This document shows, piece after piece, positions 21,949 through 33,508 of a DNA stretch of 64,000 nt (position 1 is its first letter; every line of letters begins with the position of its first letter). Origin of the DNA: Athripsodes cinereus (taxonomy: Eukaryota; Arthropoda; Insecta; Trichoptera; Leptoceridae). Where the stretch lies: the NCBI GenBank assembly GCA_947579605.1, contig OX388324.1, positions 20,653,746 through 20,717,745 on the forward strand. Direction: 5' to 3'. A program made the position numbers and the translations under genes. The notes under the pieces were generated by a model. It searched no databases. It worked only from the letters and a program-made list of their open reading frames with translations, and was not told the DNA's origin.

Positions 21949-24207
21949 AGTTGTCCATAATCGTCCTCAGGAAGAATAATAATAATTAGACGTTACGGAA
22001 ATCATATCCTTAACGCGTGTTTTCTGACCTTGTACGCCAATCGTATGATTTTGTCGATGCGCCAAAACGACGGTTGAAGTAAACGGTCGACATGACGAAA
22101 GGTCCACGCGTCGCTTGCAAGCAAGTTCAGTTCGAATATTGCCATGGAGTAAGAAACATCGTTTCTAGGGATTGTTCCCTAGAAAAAAGGCGCGAACTCA
22201 TGTCGCTTAATTATCCAATTCGCAATAGTAAATAATAATAAATACAAGTTGTTCTCATCAAACGCGACATTATAGATAATTATTGTTAATATAGTTTCCA
22301 CAACATCCATATTTCATATAGTAATGTTTGATACAGGTGATAGTGTGGTACGAGTATATTATTCATACATCGGTGGGTAGTGTTCAACCCACAACAAAAT
22401 GTATTTCTTAAATAACGAATGTTATTCTAACTATTGTACTTTGGTACTGAGTGAAGTGATAATGAAACTAACAGTGTTATAATGGAAATAGTCTAATAGA
22501 TAAGAAGAGACCCCTTAACCGAACTTTGTATACCATTATACGATTATTCAGTTTTGTATCTGTATAGTACTTATGTGATAGAACAGTTAATTAATCAATC
22601 TCCGCTATACCCGCGTATTGAAGGGACTTACTATGTTTTAAAATTGGAATAATAATAGTTCGCATGATATAATTAATGGCCCATGGTGTGTTTAAAGTCA
22701 TAAAGCCGGGTAAATAATAATAATATCTATATCCCTATGTGCGTCCAAGCTTGTTAAATACCATAAGATTACCTCATAGACAGTATTGTGTCTCGTCTCA
22801 GACTTTTCCCTTGATTATGTGACGCTAATATCTTCAATCGTGAAGTAAGCCAGATAAAGTTGTCTGTTGGTAGAAATAATCCAATCGAAGTGAATCGGAA
22901 ATAGCTCAACCCTCCTGTGTTGATCTGACGAAAGGGTATATTTAGGAGTTGGCCTCAGGACCTCATTCTGATAGTCTGACCTGTCTATCTCTTCTCCAAG
23001 GAAGCCTGTTTATCCACAATGTTGTATAACGGAAAAGGATACTATATGTAACCCTCTTGTTGCGTATTCACTCTCGGCCGAATCATGTGTTACACTTTCT
23101 CACCTCAACTGGATAACGAATGTTGTTGATATAATATTATTGTAAGTACAACTTCTAGTATGTAATATGTTTATGTAAAATAATGATATTTGACCAAATT
23201 CTCCGTATACTGTTTGGAAACTGTAGAATGTCTGTTCGTATATGTAATTGATTGTCAACATCATGGTCATCTTAATTTTGCCAAAGAACTCGAATCTAGA
23301 ATTCTTTATAGCGCATCATTTCTTGCTTGTAATCTTGTATAAATGTACACATATGTTAATGGTTTTATCTGTGGTTTTCCCCCACTATTTATGTAAGCAA
23401 AGGCTTGAGATGTTTTTGAATAAGTCAGACCACAGCTGCTTCTACGTAAATAAAGTTAAATATTTAAACAATTAAAGAAAGAACTACATAAGTAAATTAA
23501 TTCATTGGAGTAAAAGTTGACAACTCATGTAACAGACCATCGATGTATATTAAAGGTATATTGTGTATTGCATTTATTTATGTTTATGTAATGTATGTAC
23601 CATGCCATTTTTATTTCATTACAATATAGTCTGTCTGGTAACCTCAAAATATGTTTTCGTTACCTCATTATTATAGTAATTCCCCTATGATATACACAGC
23701 GTGTATTGATGACCAACAATAGAAGTACCATTGAAAGACTGAACATAGATACAAAAGTAACATTGAATAGTTATTCCTGGTTTAATTCCAGAATAGGATC
23801 TACATATAAATATTTGATTATCATTGATAAACTCAGGTTTGAATCCTGACTGTCACCGTATGTGATACATGTATATCCTGGTGTATATATGCATAACTGA
23901 TATGAGTACCAGAATATAATATGGACATGTATATCAATCTGTAATAATGTTTAGCTGGAGAGTTAACTTATGTTGCTAAGCCTGGATTAGCTAAACCACT
24001 GAGATATATGCTAACAGAAGGAACATAATTGGAATTTAAAATATCTATATAATATGTAGAATACTCTGATGACCATATGAATATGAGGATGAAGAACACC
24101 ATGGATCACGAGACTCTGAATCTTATGTAAGTAATATATATAATTGAAGTATGTACCCGCACCCACATAATGCATTTCTCTCTCTCATATACTAAGTAGA
24201 ATCATAC
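21949..24207. other. Long non-coding stretch between the transposase parts
   Basis: This 2.3-kb region probably serves as intron. It has no long frame. A T-arm-like sequence 'tcaggtttgaatcctga' (23835-23851, perfect 5-bp stem and 7-nt loop) hints at a SINE remnant. 22200-24200 may hold an unrecognised older insertion, but I could not find matching ends. Confidence 0.4.
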
Positions 24208-24215
24208 CCTAGACA

Positions 24216-24422
24216 CAGGCGCGTGCCTTCCATACATGCAAATATGCAAAGCATGCTCTACAATAAATGTATAATCTTAAAAATTGTGTAATATAGTAGT
24301 CTAGAATATCATTTTAAGTCTATTTATGAATTTTTAACTACTATAATATGTAATTTATTAGATATATTTATTTATTTTAGGGCATGCGTTGCATATTTGC
24401 ATGTATGGAAGGCACGCGCCTG
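24216..24422. mobile_element. hAT-type MITE inside the transposase intron
   Basis: Ends are CAGGCGCGTGCCTTCCATAC and its inverse, and the inverted repeats extend for about 43 bp ('atgcaaatatgcaaagcatgc', one mismatch). Flanks cctagaca (24208-24215) and cctagaca (24423-24430) are an exact 8-bp duplication. 207 bp, non-coding, and nested in the 5.65-kb transposon. Confidence 0.88.
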
Positions 24423-24708
24423 CCTAGACATGAACTTGAGCCAATATATTAATCTGTTCTAATTGAAAATAAATATAATTGTAACTTTCTTTATATACTT
24501 TCTCTATATAATATAATTTCTATTCTATGTGTCCTCTATGTGCTTTGTACATAGAAGACTGGGGGTTACGAGCCAATTTATATAATTATCTTATGTGCAA
24601 TTCATGTAAATTCATTTCTTTAAATATATTTGATAATTTCTCTTTCGATAATATAGATAATATGTATGTAATGATATGATGCGATCGTCCTGGTGGGACG
24701 ATAACGTA

Positions 24709-25209
24709 TCAGTTTCTAAGGCGCGCCTTTTCTTCTTTTTCTATAAGTTTTTTGTCCACTCCGGCTAAGTGACCAGGCCGACCTGGTTTTCTTTGGTGCT
24801 CCAAAAAGATCCTATCTTCATTTATTTTTATTAGCTGAAGCGCATCGGCATGAGCAATGTCAAACAAATTGTCTAAGTTGGAAAGAAACTCTTGTCGACG
24901 TTGTTCAAACACTTCTTGTGTTTTTTTCGCATTTTTTTGCAAATCTCTCCAAACTTGGTATAACGAAATTAGTTTCTTAACACAGTTAGGTAATGATTTA
25001 GTCGGTATACGTGCCTTTTCCCAGTAAATAATACACTCACGAATAGTTAGATTTGCACTTTCATTGACACTTAAATTCACTTCACGAATATTATAGAACA
25101 AAACTCCCAGTACTTGTCCATTAGAGGGAAGTTTCGAACCGGTGATTTGATGTTTTACGTCTCCTATTAAAAAAATCTCCTTTTTAGAACTTCTTAACTC
25201 CACTGACAT
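24709..25209 (-). CDS. Probable N-terminal exon of the hAT-like transposase
   Basis: A 166-residue frame begins just inside the right inverted repeat, as a first exon should. It starts MSVELRSSKKE, is rich in charged residues, contains VWRDLQKNAKKTQEVFEQRR (helical, likely DNA-binding or oligomerising) and ends with a basic RKPGRPGH stretch that resembles an AT-hook (GRP core). The stop is at 24709-24711. I could not find a clear GT donor before it, so how it joins the main exon (acceptor at 21946-21948) is unresolved. It may instead be a separate accessory protein. Confidence 0.55.
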   Translation of the reverse strand: MSVELRSSKKEIFLIGDVKHQITGSKLPSNGQVLGVLFYNIREVNLSVNESANLTIRECIIYWEKARIPTKSLPNCVKKLISLYQVWRDLQKNAKKTQEVFEQRRQEFLSNLDNLFDIAHADALQLIKINEDRIFLEHQRKPGRPGHLAGVDKKLIEKEEKARLRN

Positions 25210-25663
25210 GTTGACTACTCAAAAGTAATGCGTTGACTAATAAAACAAACAAGTAACAAGCAAGCAATGAACGAGATTTCCGTCGCGCCGTACTGTGCAA
25301 GCACAGACACGTTTCGCTGCAAGTCGGCACGGGTTATCGTGATCCTAAGTACGCAAAACTTTATTTTTAAATGTTTTGAGACCATTCAAACAAAATACGA
25401 GGGTATGCATTAAAAAAATATCACTTTAATTTTTTTGGGACACCCTATTGTCCATGGACACCGAAAGTGATCACTTAAACCAGCCTTGAGCCAATTCGTA
25501 AGCGTTGGGACACCTTTCTCACTTCTTCCGATTAGATTCTACACAATGTTGCATTGTGTAGACATGGTTCTCCAATCGAGGTTTCTGATTGGTTTTGTCA
25601 TCTGCACGCAAATCCGGTCAAACAATAAAAAAAAATAGTAAATATTCTAAATCATCCATTACT

Positions 25664-25775
25664 ACTACTACTACTACTACTACTACCATCACGGCATATC
25701 CCACAAGTGGGGTAGCCAGCAGACCAACTGCATGTAAGAAACATGCAAGCTGTCTTCTTCGTGCCAATAGCCAAT
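25664..25775 (+). repeat. E2 repeat with a (TAC)n start
   Basis: Ten copies of ACT/TAC (about 25658-25687) are followed by 'catcacggcatatcccacaa', 'ggtagccagcagaccaactg' and 'catgcaagctgtcttcttcg'. On the minus strand this is the E2 3' end 'cgtgatggtagtagtag'. Confidence 0.75.
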
Positions 25776-26149
25776 CATCCATTATATGTAATTATTTAAG
25801 AAAATGTATAAATATAGATTTAAGATGAAGTGATATTTAATTTATTTTCGTTGTATTTCTGTTAATGTGACATTAAATCCTGTTTGTGCGTGTGTGTGTC
25901 GTTATGGAGATACATATCTCCAGGTACGGCACGAGGTATGTGACGGGCGCTGCTCTTTATAAAAAAGGTATTTCAGTTTTATAATTCTAGAAATAAATAA
26001 AATAGTAATAAAAAAAAATATTCAGAATATCCACTTACAAATTATTTTTCTTTAGTACGGGGATAAACATATAAAAAATGTTGATAAACCTATGAACATG
26101 GGGTGCTCGGTCCTTCCTTTCGAAAATGTAAGGTGGTACTGTAATTATT

Positions 26150-26335
26150 TATTTATTTATTAATTTTATTCTTCACTGTACATTGGTTACAATATTACAT
26201 AATAAAATAGTGTCATAAAAATAACAGTTATACAATTCAATGTACAGAGGGCGAGTTTATCGCTAAAATGCGATGTCTTCCAACTAATTATCTACTGGTG
26301 GTGATATTTTTACAATTCTTATTATACACAAAAAT
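26150..26335 (-). mobile_element. LINE 3' end (minus), decayed
   Basis: 'ttattcttcactgtacattgg', 'attacataataaaatagtgt', 'cagttatacaattcaatgta' form the inverse of a LINE-type 3' UTR with an A-rich tail at its left (TTTATTTATTTATTAA). It is directly left of the LTR element. Similar sequence lies at 18170-18260. Confidence 0.45.
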
Positions 26336-26374
26336 CAATAGAAAAATGTTTTTAAGATAGTCGGTATTATCTAG

Positions 26375-26844
26375 TGTAACATTCCTTCCCATAGTCGGCA
26401 GATTTCAGTGACTCTCTCAGGGTTTATCGTTGGGTAAAATTATTGTGGTGGTTGTATTAAGTAAACACTAGCATGATGTGGAACGATCAGTTTATTGAAG
26501 AAGAAAATGGTTACACAGTTTATGAATACTCAAAAACAATTCACATTTTTAATACTGAACTACATACAAATGCGACACTCACAGTATGTTGAAGAAGAGA
26601 AGAAATATAGATTATTTTTATTGTGCGAGTTCCTCCGTTCTGTCTTGTAAGACGAACGGAGGGAAACTGCAGCAAAATGGCTGACTCCCGGAAAAGGATG
26701 AAGAAGAAGGAATCTGCTTTTATGATAATATCAAAAAGGTATTTACGATATCTCTGGATAGGGGGCCAGGGCTTTCACAGGATTTCGATAGATGGCAACA
26801 CAAGTACCATTTTAACGATACCAAATTATAAGGTTCCCATGACA
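26375..26844 (-). repeat. LTR (3' copy in element orientation)
   Basis: 470 bp. On the minus strand it carries AATAAA at 26617-26622, just downstream of the hairpin at 26630-26661 (ctccgttc/gaacggag). The 80-codon frame on the plus strand here is part of the LTR and not a gene. Confidence 0.9.
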
Positions 26845-29800
26845 CCATCTCAAGTTGTCTTTTAAAGAAAAAAAATGAATAAAAAAAAGAAAAGTCTCAA
26901 AGTCAGTAATAAGAAGGATTCTACAGAACTAAGAGTGTCAAAGATAAGAAAGATTTTACAATACTGTGAGTGTCAGAGATAAGAAAGGTTTTACAATACT
27001 GTGAGTGTCAGAGATAAGAAAGGTTTTACAATACTGTGAGTGTCAGAGATAAGAAAGGTTTTACAATACTGTGAGTGTCAAAACAAAGATACAAATTTCT
27101 CTAACAGACATTAGTAACAAATTCTTAACTAATCCTTACAAATAGACATGTCTCAAGCAAGCAAGGGACCAGGAAGATGCACCGACAGAACAGGTCGCGG
27201 ATACGGAATCGTAGACAATGTTCTCGCCATACTTCTAGGTAAACCTTTACATGCTCAAGACAAACAAAATTACTAATTTCTTTTACATAATACAATAAAA
27301 ACCTTCAACAATTTACAAACACTTTTCTTTACTCCAAGAGGAGGTATCCATTACAATTACATCTGATCTACCTCTATTCTAAGGGCGGTAATCCTTTACC
27401 CTATACAAGCATTTTTCTTTTGTGGAAATTTCCACCAATTTCATACAGGCAAATGGTTAATATCAGGTACCAAACCTATCGCGCAGAGCTTCTCTAAGCG
27501 ACCTGTATGAATTTTCTGTTTGAGCGTCCTCAAACCTCACTTGGACAACAAGCTTGTCGGGCATTGAAAAATTGAAATTAACTATATAAATTTGAGTTAG
27601 AACTGATTGTTTTAGGGTAGGACGATTAGTCATATCTCTATATCAGTCTAACCCAGGAGATGTACATGGAAGATGGCGAATCATCCAATGACTCCTTAAC
27701 ATTCATACTAGGCAAATAGAAATTACTGTAAGGGTACGCATTCCATACAGTAAAATTGCCGCAAAATGGCCAGCAGGTTCACACCATGTGAGAAACCTTG
27801 CCATATAATTTATTTAGAAAACCATGCACACTAAAGATTGATAACAATAAACTTATTATAATTTGACTGATGCAACCTTGATTCTCAAGTTAAGATTTTA
27901 CATTAATGGTTTGACAAACTAAGAGAATTAGTGGTAACTTTTCACGCACTTTCATACTTCATCTTTTATCGGCCGTTTTTTCATGTATACTTCATTCTTC
28001 CGTACCTTGCATTCATCATCTGTCATAAGTCATTCATCAGTTACCACATAACTCAGTGATTCAAGAGTTCACACAAAATTTAAGGAAAACAACAAAAGAA
28101 TTCGTATACTTTCGTATACTGGAGGGTCAAAATTACATCAGTTATACAGTACAAAATTCTTTAAAACTAACATGTTGTATGTCTTTTGTCTGCGACAGTG
28201 GATGGGTTCAGATTATTGTGAACACGTTGCTACTGAAAACGGCTAGCATATGAGATGATAAAGGCAACTTCAGGCATCCACGGGCGCAAACAAAAAGATG
28301 ATCAAAACATACAAAAAAAATTATTTAAGGGCGCCACAAGATTCGAACAATTCAAATTCTCACAGAAGCGGAATCTTGAAGAGCCTCTATGAGTTTTCTT
28401 AACTAAAAGTTTACAATAACATGGGCTGCAAAAGTTACAAGTACTTGAAGAGTAGAAATACCAAATTTTTGACTATTAACAGTATTATAATTTATTTTGC
28501 TTTAAAGAAGAAAGAAAGATAATTCCTTTGACATTACTATGACTGTAAATATAATTTCTTTTGTGAGTCTAACATTGTTATTACATACAAAATTCACTAT
28601 TAACATTGACCTGTGATGTATAGACATAGTTCTTTTTATTCATTAAAATTGCAGCCCAAGAAAACATTACATTTTTACATAAATTCTTTACATTACCAAA
28701 ATTTCAAGTTTACATTGATGGATTTACATTCAGAAGGAAATATAACCAAAGTTGTTACAAGATTTGGAGAAACAGAGACTTGATGAAACGAGGTGCCAAT
28801 TTTTTTTCGAAAAATTACAGATGATTCAGACATTTTGAGATTCTAACGTGGAATGATAATAGAATAATAAACGGTTCTCCTTTATAAGTTGATCCTTATA
28901 CAGGAGAAATAGAAAAATTGCACATGCAAAACGTTTTGAATTGACGATCTGAAAGAAAATTGGCAAATAATAATCAACAAGACAAAAGATTATACGTACC
29001 AATATTCAGCGCTGGATAAATTGCGATGGACTTGCAGGAATTAAAAAAAAATTCTTTGAAAGAGGAAAAAAAAATTTTTTCCCAAAACAAAAAAAAAGTT
29101 GAGAAACAGTGGACACCTTGGTTTGAAAATTGCTCTAGAAAATATGGACTCCTAATAAGAATCTAAAAAAAATTCCTCAAAGCAAAAAAATGTTTAAAAA
29201 AAAAGTTTGGCAACCTTTGTAACATCAAATCTCAACAGTTGGGAATCATTGGATACTAAAAAAAATGTTTGGAAGTCTTGTCCTTTGATAAGACTCGAAA
29301 AAAAATCAATAACAATTATTTCTTTAAATTGTTAAAGTTTGGAAATCGCTGGAAAGTTTGACATTCCCTGGAAATATCGTAGACATAACATTACATACAT
29401 TACATATCATAAAATTAACAATTCCAGCATATGAGTAAAAGAATTATTGGTAATTATTCAAATTTGTTTTGTTAAGCCTCTTCCAGCAATATTGAGGTCT
29501 ATGATCATTTCACTTCAAACCATACATAAATACATCTACAGCCCGCGTGACACGCACGCTAGGTAGGTACAAGTACAATGAATTTAAATTTGATTTCTTT
29601 ACTCTTGAGTATATTCAACCAGACATAGAAAAAACTTTACTTGGACCATTTCACAAACTGGACATTTATAAATTTACAACTCTTACTTTGTAGATCCTTC
29701 AGTGTAGAATCTTACATCAACAAGCAAATAATTCCGCAAATAATTGTAAAATGATCTTAGCTAGTATCACTTGAATTTATGCAAAATTGAAACTGGAATT

Positions 29801-30979
29801 TTTACAATCTCTTTGGCACAAAAGGCAAAGCATGGAACAACATATAAAAAACTGTATCTATAGTAGGTATACAAAATATTTCAGTACAAAATGAACACAA
29901 CAACACCATATTCTTCCATAAAAACCTGTGTAGTAGTTAGACGATTAAGGTTGTCTATTACTAGTGAAGGAAGCATTTATTTCCTCATCCTCAAAACCAT
30001 CAAGCATCAAGGGTTCTCTGTGTAGATAAAGAAGGCCTCGAAGAAACGTCAGATCTAGATGACAAAACATGGGACATCCTTCTATTGGAGGTCAGGAACC
30101 GTCAAGGAAGAAAATTCCATCATGGACATCCTTCGTAGTGGTGGTAGCAGGCTTCTTAAGGGATTGTAACGTTGGAGATCTTCATCTCATCAGAAGGAAA
30201 TTATCTGGACGTCTTAGGAAAGTTTGGAGTATCTGTTCACAATCTTGTCAATTTCTCGTTGTATTTATTTCTTAAATTCTCCATTCATTAACAATATCTG
30301 ATCGTACTTGCAATATAGCGGATTTCTTTTTGAAGATCATAAATGTATCTCGCATATATTTATTATTATAATTGTTTTTATTTTAACACTGTTTATAATT
30401 CAAATAAATGTACTCGTTCATTTTTTTTCCTTGTTGGTGTAACGGTTTTTTTTCTTTATTATATGAGTTTTTTGAGGGCGCGCAAATGTATCACGCACTT
30501 GATTATTTATTAATTAAAATGTGGTTATTATTACACTATTTATCAATTCAAATGTTCATTGAAGCACTAACATAACCTTATTGTCATGTGGTGAAATTTA
30601 CGAAGTACACTTGTTGTAGTGAGGCGAAAATTCAAAACTCACATATTTAATTATTAAAATGTTCTTATTATTTCACTGATTATTTAACTCAAATATTCAC
30701 TGAAGTACCATTATAGTCCTTATTGGTCACGCGGTGAAATTTTTTGAAGAGCAAAGTTGTACAGTCTTGCTGTGAAGAAGGGAAAATTTCAACTGTTTTT
30801 TGATCGAACATTCTAGAGAAGTGTGTGTGTGTTGGTGATACATGGAAACATGGGTGGGTCACGTGATACGTAACGAACTTATCTACGCACTATTTAATGT
30901 TATCATTTATGCACTGTTAAATTCACTCAAAACACAACAAAACACCACAATATTTAGGCATCACGTTGGAGCGCCAATC
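26845..30979 (-). other. Interior of the LTR element, non-coding
   Basis: 4.1 kb of mostly unique AT-rich sequence with runs of A (28990-29340). The largest frames (28056-28253, 30069-30275, 30842-31042, all on the plus strand, antisense to the element) show no domain. A folded packaging or dimerisation signal may exist but cannot be seen by eye. Confidence 0.6.
26911..27080. repeat. 35-bp tandem repeat in the LTR element
   Basis: The unit 'gtcagagataagaaaggttt' plus 'tacaatactgtgagt' is repeated about five times. The landmark 'gagtgtca' falls at 26968, 27003, 27038 and 27073. It lies close to the element's 3' LTR (element orientation). Confidence 0.85.
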
Positions 30980-31449
30980 TGTAACATTCCTTCCCATAGT
31001 CGGCAGATTTCAGTGACTCTCTCAGGGTTTATCGTTGGGTAAAATTATTGTGGTGGTTGTATTAAGTAAACACTAGCATGATGTGGAACGATCAGTTTAT
31101 TGAAGAAGAAAATGGTTACACAGTTTATGAATACTCAAAAACAATTCACATTTTTAATACTGAACTACATACAAATGCGACACTCACAGTATGTTGAAGA
31201 AGAGAAGAAATATAGATTATTTTTATTGTGCGAGTTCCTCCGTTCTGTCTTGTAAGACGAACGGAGGGAAACTGCAGCAAAATGGCTGACTCCCGGAAAA
31301 GGATGAAGAAGAAGGAATCTGCTTTTATGATAATATCAAAAAGGTATTTACGATATCTCTGGATAGGGGGCCAGGGCTTTCACAGGATTTCGATAGATGG
31401 CAACACAAGTACCATTTTAACGATACCAAATTATAAGGTTCCCATGACA
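30980..31449 (-). repeat. LTR (5' copy in element orientation)
   Basis: 470 bp, identical by eye to 26375-26844. Followed on the minus strand, after 3 nt, by the primer-site-like sequence at 30957-30976. Confidence 0.9.
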
Positions 31450-31453
31450 CTAG

Positions 31454-32280
31454 TCTAAAATAATTCAAAAGAGAAATCGCGAGTTCAAAACATATAGTAG
31501 GTATTTCAATTTCAAATGTTCGATTTTTAAAACCGATTCAAATTCTAAAGTAGGTCAGTTTTTCAATTCAATTCCTCCTTATAGATTTTTCTAATGGGCG
31601 GATAAAAATAATAGAGTAAAAGTAGTAAGTCTAACCACGTTTAAGTTAAAAGTGTCTACGTAGAATAAAAAAAATATTATATGTATACGTTGTAATATAC
31701 CGCATGCACTTAATTTAAATTCAATAAGACTTCCTAGAACGTGTTCTTCGAAGCATTGATTTCAAACTGAAACTATCAGTTTGTTCTTTTTATCCAGTTC
31801 ACTACCAACGATTTAGTATTGTCATGAAAACTAAATCACTGCTATTTTCACGCCTAATAGAAGTAACAAAACTCTCGTTATACATAAACATACGGTTTGA
31901 CTATGTAAATTTGTGGTTTTTCGAGAACCTGTAAAAATCTGTTCGATTTTTTATATGGTATTCTCCACTAAATTTACACTTAATGCGTCACAAATCGATA
32001 AGATAGTCGAAATATTTATAACTAACTATGCATTGCTCAAAGAGTTGTAGCTACCGCCATCTATCGAAAAAGTTTCTAAACACGGAGAAAATCATATTTT
32101 GCGGTACTTTTACATTTCGAGTTAAAGGCGAAATCTCGATTTTTAGGAACGCCTTTACATTATCTACAAATGATACATTGAGTAAATACATTTGATAATA
32201 AATAAGATACAATTTTCTTTTGCATATATTCATTCGTTTCATGTGTTTATTCTGAATATACAAATTTACAATAAGCATAT
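31454..32280. other. AT-rich DNA, nothing recognised
   Basis: A 75-codon minus-strand frame at 32051-32278 has no recognisable features. Nothing else is supported. Confidence 0.45.
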
Positions 32281-32282
32281 TA

Positions 32283-32555
32283 TTATTTATTTATTTTATT
32301 AAACTAATAAATTACAAATCTTATACATATTTTCATTGATGCTGCCCAACTAGGTATAACCTGTACTAGGGCAAACATCTCACAAACATATCAATCATAT
32401 AGAAACATATACACAATCACAAAAAGCATTCATCTCCTATATTTACACAATCACATTCATAACAAGAAAAACACTGCTGTAAACCGTCCATACCTGAAAC
32501 AGCACACAAACAAACCATTTCTCCATATAAAACCATTTATCATTATAATGGTTTT
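32283..32555 (-). mobile_element. LINE 3' UTR (minus), family with a copy at 50820-51065
   Basis: 'tgatgctgcccaactaggta', 'cctgtactagggcaaacatc', 'tcacaaacatatcaatcata', 'aaaagcattcatctccta' and 'aaccatttctccatataaaa' are shared in order with 50870-51060. The left edge is TTTATTTATTTTATT, the inverse of an AAAT-type tail, so both copies are minus-strand LINE 3' ends. Confidence 0.65.
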
Positions 32556-33260
32556 TACCTACATAATAATTAATGTCCGAAAACTCATAAAGGAAAAAAT
32601 TAATTGTTACTGTTCTTTTGCTCCATTAGATACCCTATAATAATTATACATACATCATTATGCAGTTTTGTGCATAGATACCTCACTCTAGGAGATTTCA
32701 AAAAGCATAAAATACAATAGTTGTAACAATGAGAATATTCCCGCTATATACAGATATTTACGTATCTATAAGAATAGTATACTTGCAGTGCTGGTATGAT
32801 ACAATACCGATACATAATACCTACCCGATACTGCACCATATATAGTAACATCACTATTGCGGATTGTTTTCTTAATATCAATTTAAAATTATTCATAGTA
32901 ATTGTTGATCTTTTTTCGTTCTTCAATATTCCTCTGACGAAGATTCAGGGTGGTTTTAAGTCAATGAAATCATATTTTCCCGTGTCATACTTAACGCTAT
33001 GATTTTATTGTTGTAGAAACTGTTTTTGTGATAGAACAATATTCTCCAGACCGTTGAAAACCTTGTGAATAAAATTTAATATAGTGCTCATCTTGCCTAA
33101 TAATCATTGGGTAATCTTTAGGCTAATCATAATTTAATATTCATTTTTTATACTAGTTAAGTCATATTTATAAATTTATTTAACAGTTTTGATTCGTAGA
33201 TTTTTATTAGATAGTAAAAATAAAAAAAAAAAAACAAATCATAAATAACACCGCTATGCC
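32556..33260. other. AT-rich DNA, nothing recognised
   Basis: No feature can be supported. Confidence 0.5.
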
Positions 33261-33261
33261 A

Positions 33262-33508
33262 AGAGAGAGCCGTTGTCAAATGTCAAAGTGAGGATGGTAT
33301 CATATTTGGGTCACATGCTGCGTGGAGAAAAGTCTCCTCCGACTTATATTGGAGGACAAGATAGAGGGAAGACGAAGAATTGGCAGAAAGCAGATGTCCT
33401 GGCTGCGCAACATCAGATAGTGGACCGGAATGAGGACAGTGGATGACCTGTGCAGAGCAGTACAGGACAAGGAGGTTTTCATCGGAAGAAGAAAAAGAAC
33501 CACTATGT
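33262..33508 (+). mobile_element. LINE-E C-terminal fragment with frameshift
   Basis: Encodes VSYLGHMLRGEKS, then, after a frame change, GRRRIGRKQMSWLRNIR-like and MRTVDDLCRAVQDKEVFIGR segments. The Y-L-GH-M-LR-G start and the basic G-R-R-x-x-G-R block mark the C-terminus of a non-LTR reverse transcriptase. It shares its last third with 9065-9205. Pseudogenic. Confidence 0.75.

Larger units (their letters stand above)
19793..25447 (-). mobile_element. hAT-like DNA transposon, 5.65 kb, with transposase gene and 8-bp duplication
   Basis: Ends are TAGGGTGTCCC and its exact inverse. The inverted-repeat region extends imperfectly for about 140 bp and includes 'gcataccctc' and 'cgtgccgactt' in both arms. 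The flanks ttgtccat (19785-19792) and ttgtccat (25448-25455) are an exact 8-bp duplication, and the uninterrupted family sequence 'gttgtccatggacacc' confirms the empty site. The transposase is on the minus strand: an N-terminal frame at 24709-25209 and the main body at 20055-21945. A 207-bp MITE lies inside the long intron. Superfamily by ends, 8-bp duplication and D..D..CxxH layout: hAT-like; P-like is the alternative. Confidence 0.85.
19555..25600. mobile_element. Palindromic foldback element split by a DNA transposon
   Basis: The left arm from 19555 ('gtcaaaaccaatcagaaacc', then 'tcgattggagaaccatgtct') is the inverse of 25456-25600 plus 19755-19792. The fold axis is near 19740-19750. Removing the inserted transposon (19793-25447) and one duplication copy leaves a 383-bp element that folds along its whole length. 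Relics of the family lie at 4893-5160 and 5869-6123. The element's own target duplication is not clear. Confidence 0.8.
26375..31449 (-). mobile_element. Non-autonomous LTR retrotransposon (LARD-like), 5075 bp
   Basis: Two 470-bp direct repeats, 26375-26844 and 30980-31449, begin TGTAAC and end GACA, and I found no difference between them. CTAG flanks the whole element (26371-26374, 31450-31453), a 4-bp duplication as in Gypsy-type elements. Orientation is minus: next to the right LTR the minus strand reads TGGCGCTCCAACGTGATGCC (30957-30976), a degenerate match to a Lys-tRNA primer site, and each LTR carries AATAAA on the minus strand. The 4135-bp interior has no frame over 70 codons and no gag or pol motif that I recognise, so it must have moved with borrowed proteins. 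Confidence 0.85.

Noticed and set aside
26623..26865. Identical plus-strand frames in 26623-26865 and 31228-31458
   Set aside because: They are within the LTRs and antisense to the element; identity reflects LTR duplication and not a gene pair.
32051..32278. 75-codon minus-strand frame as host exon
   Set aside because: No splice sites in suitable position and no recognisable motif; kept as unassigned DNA.
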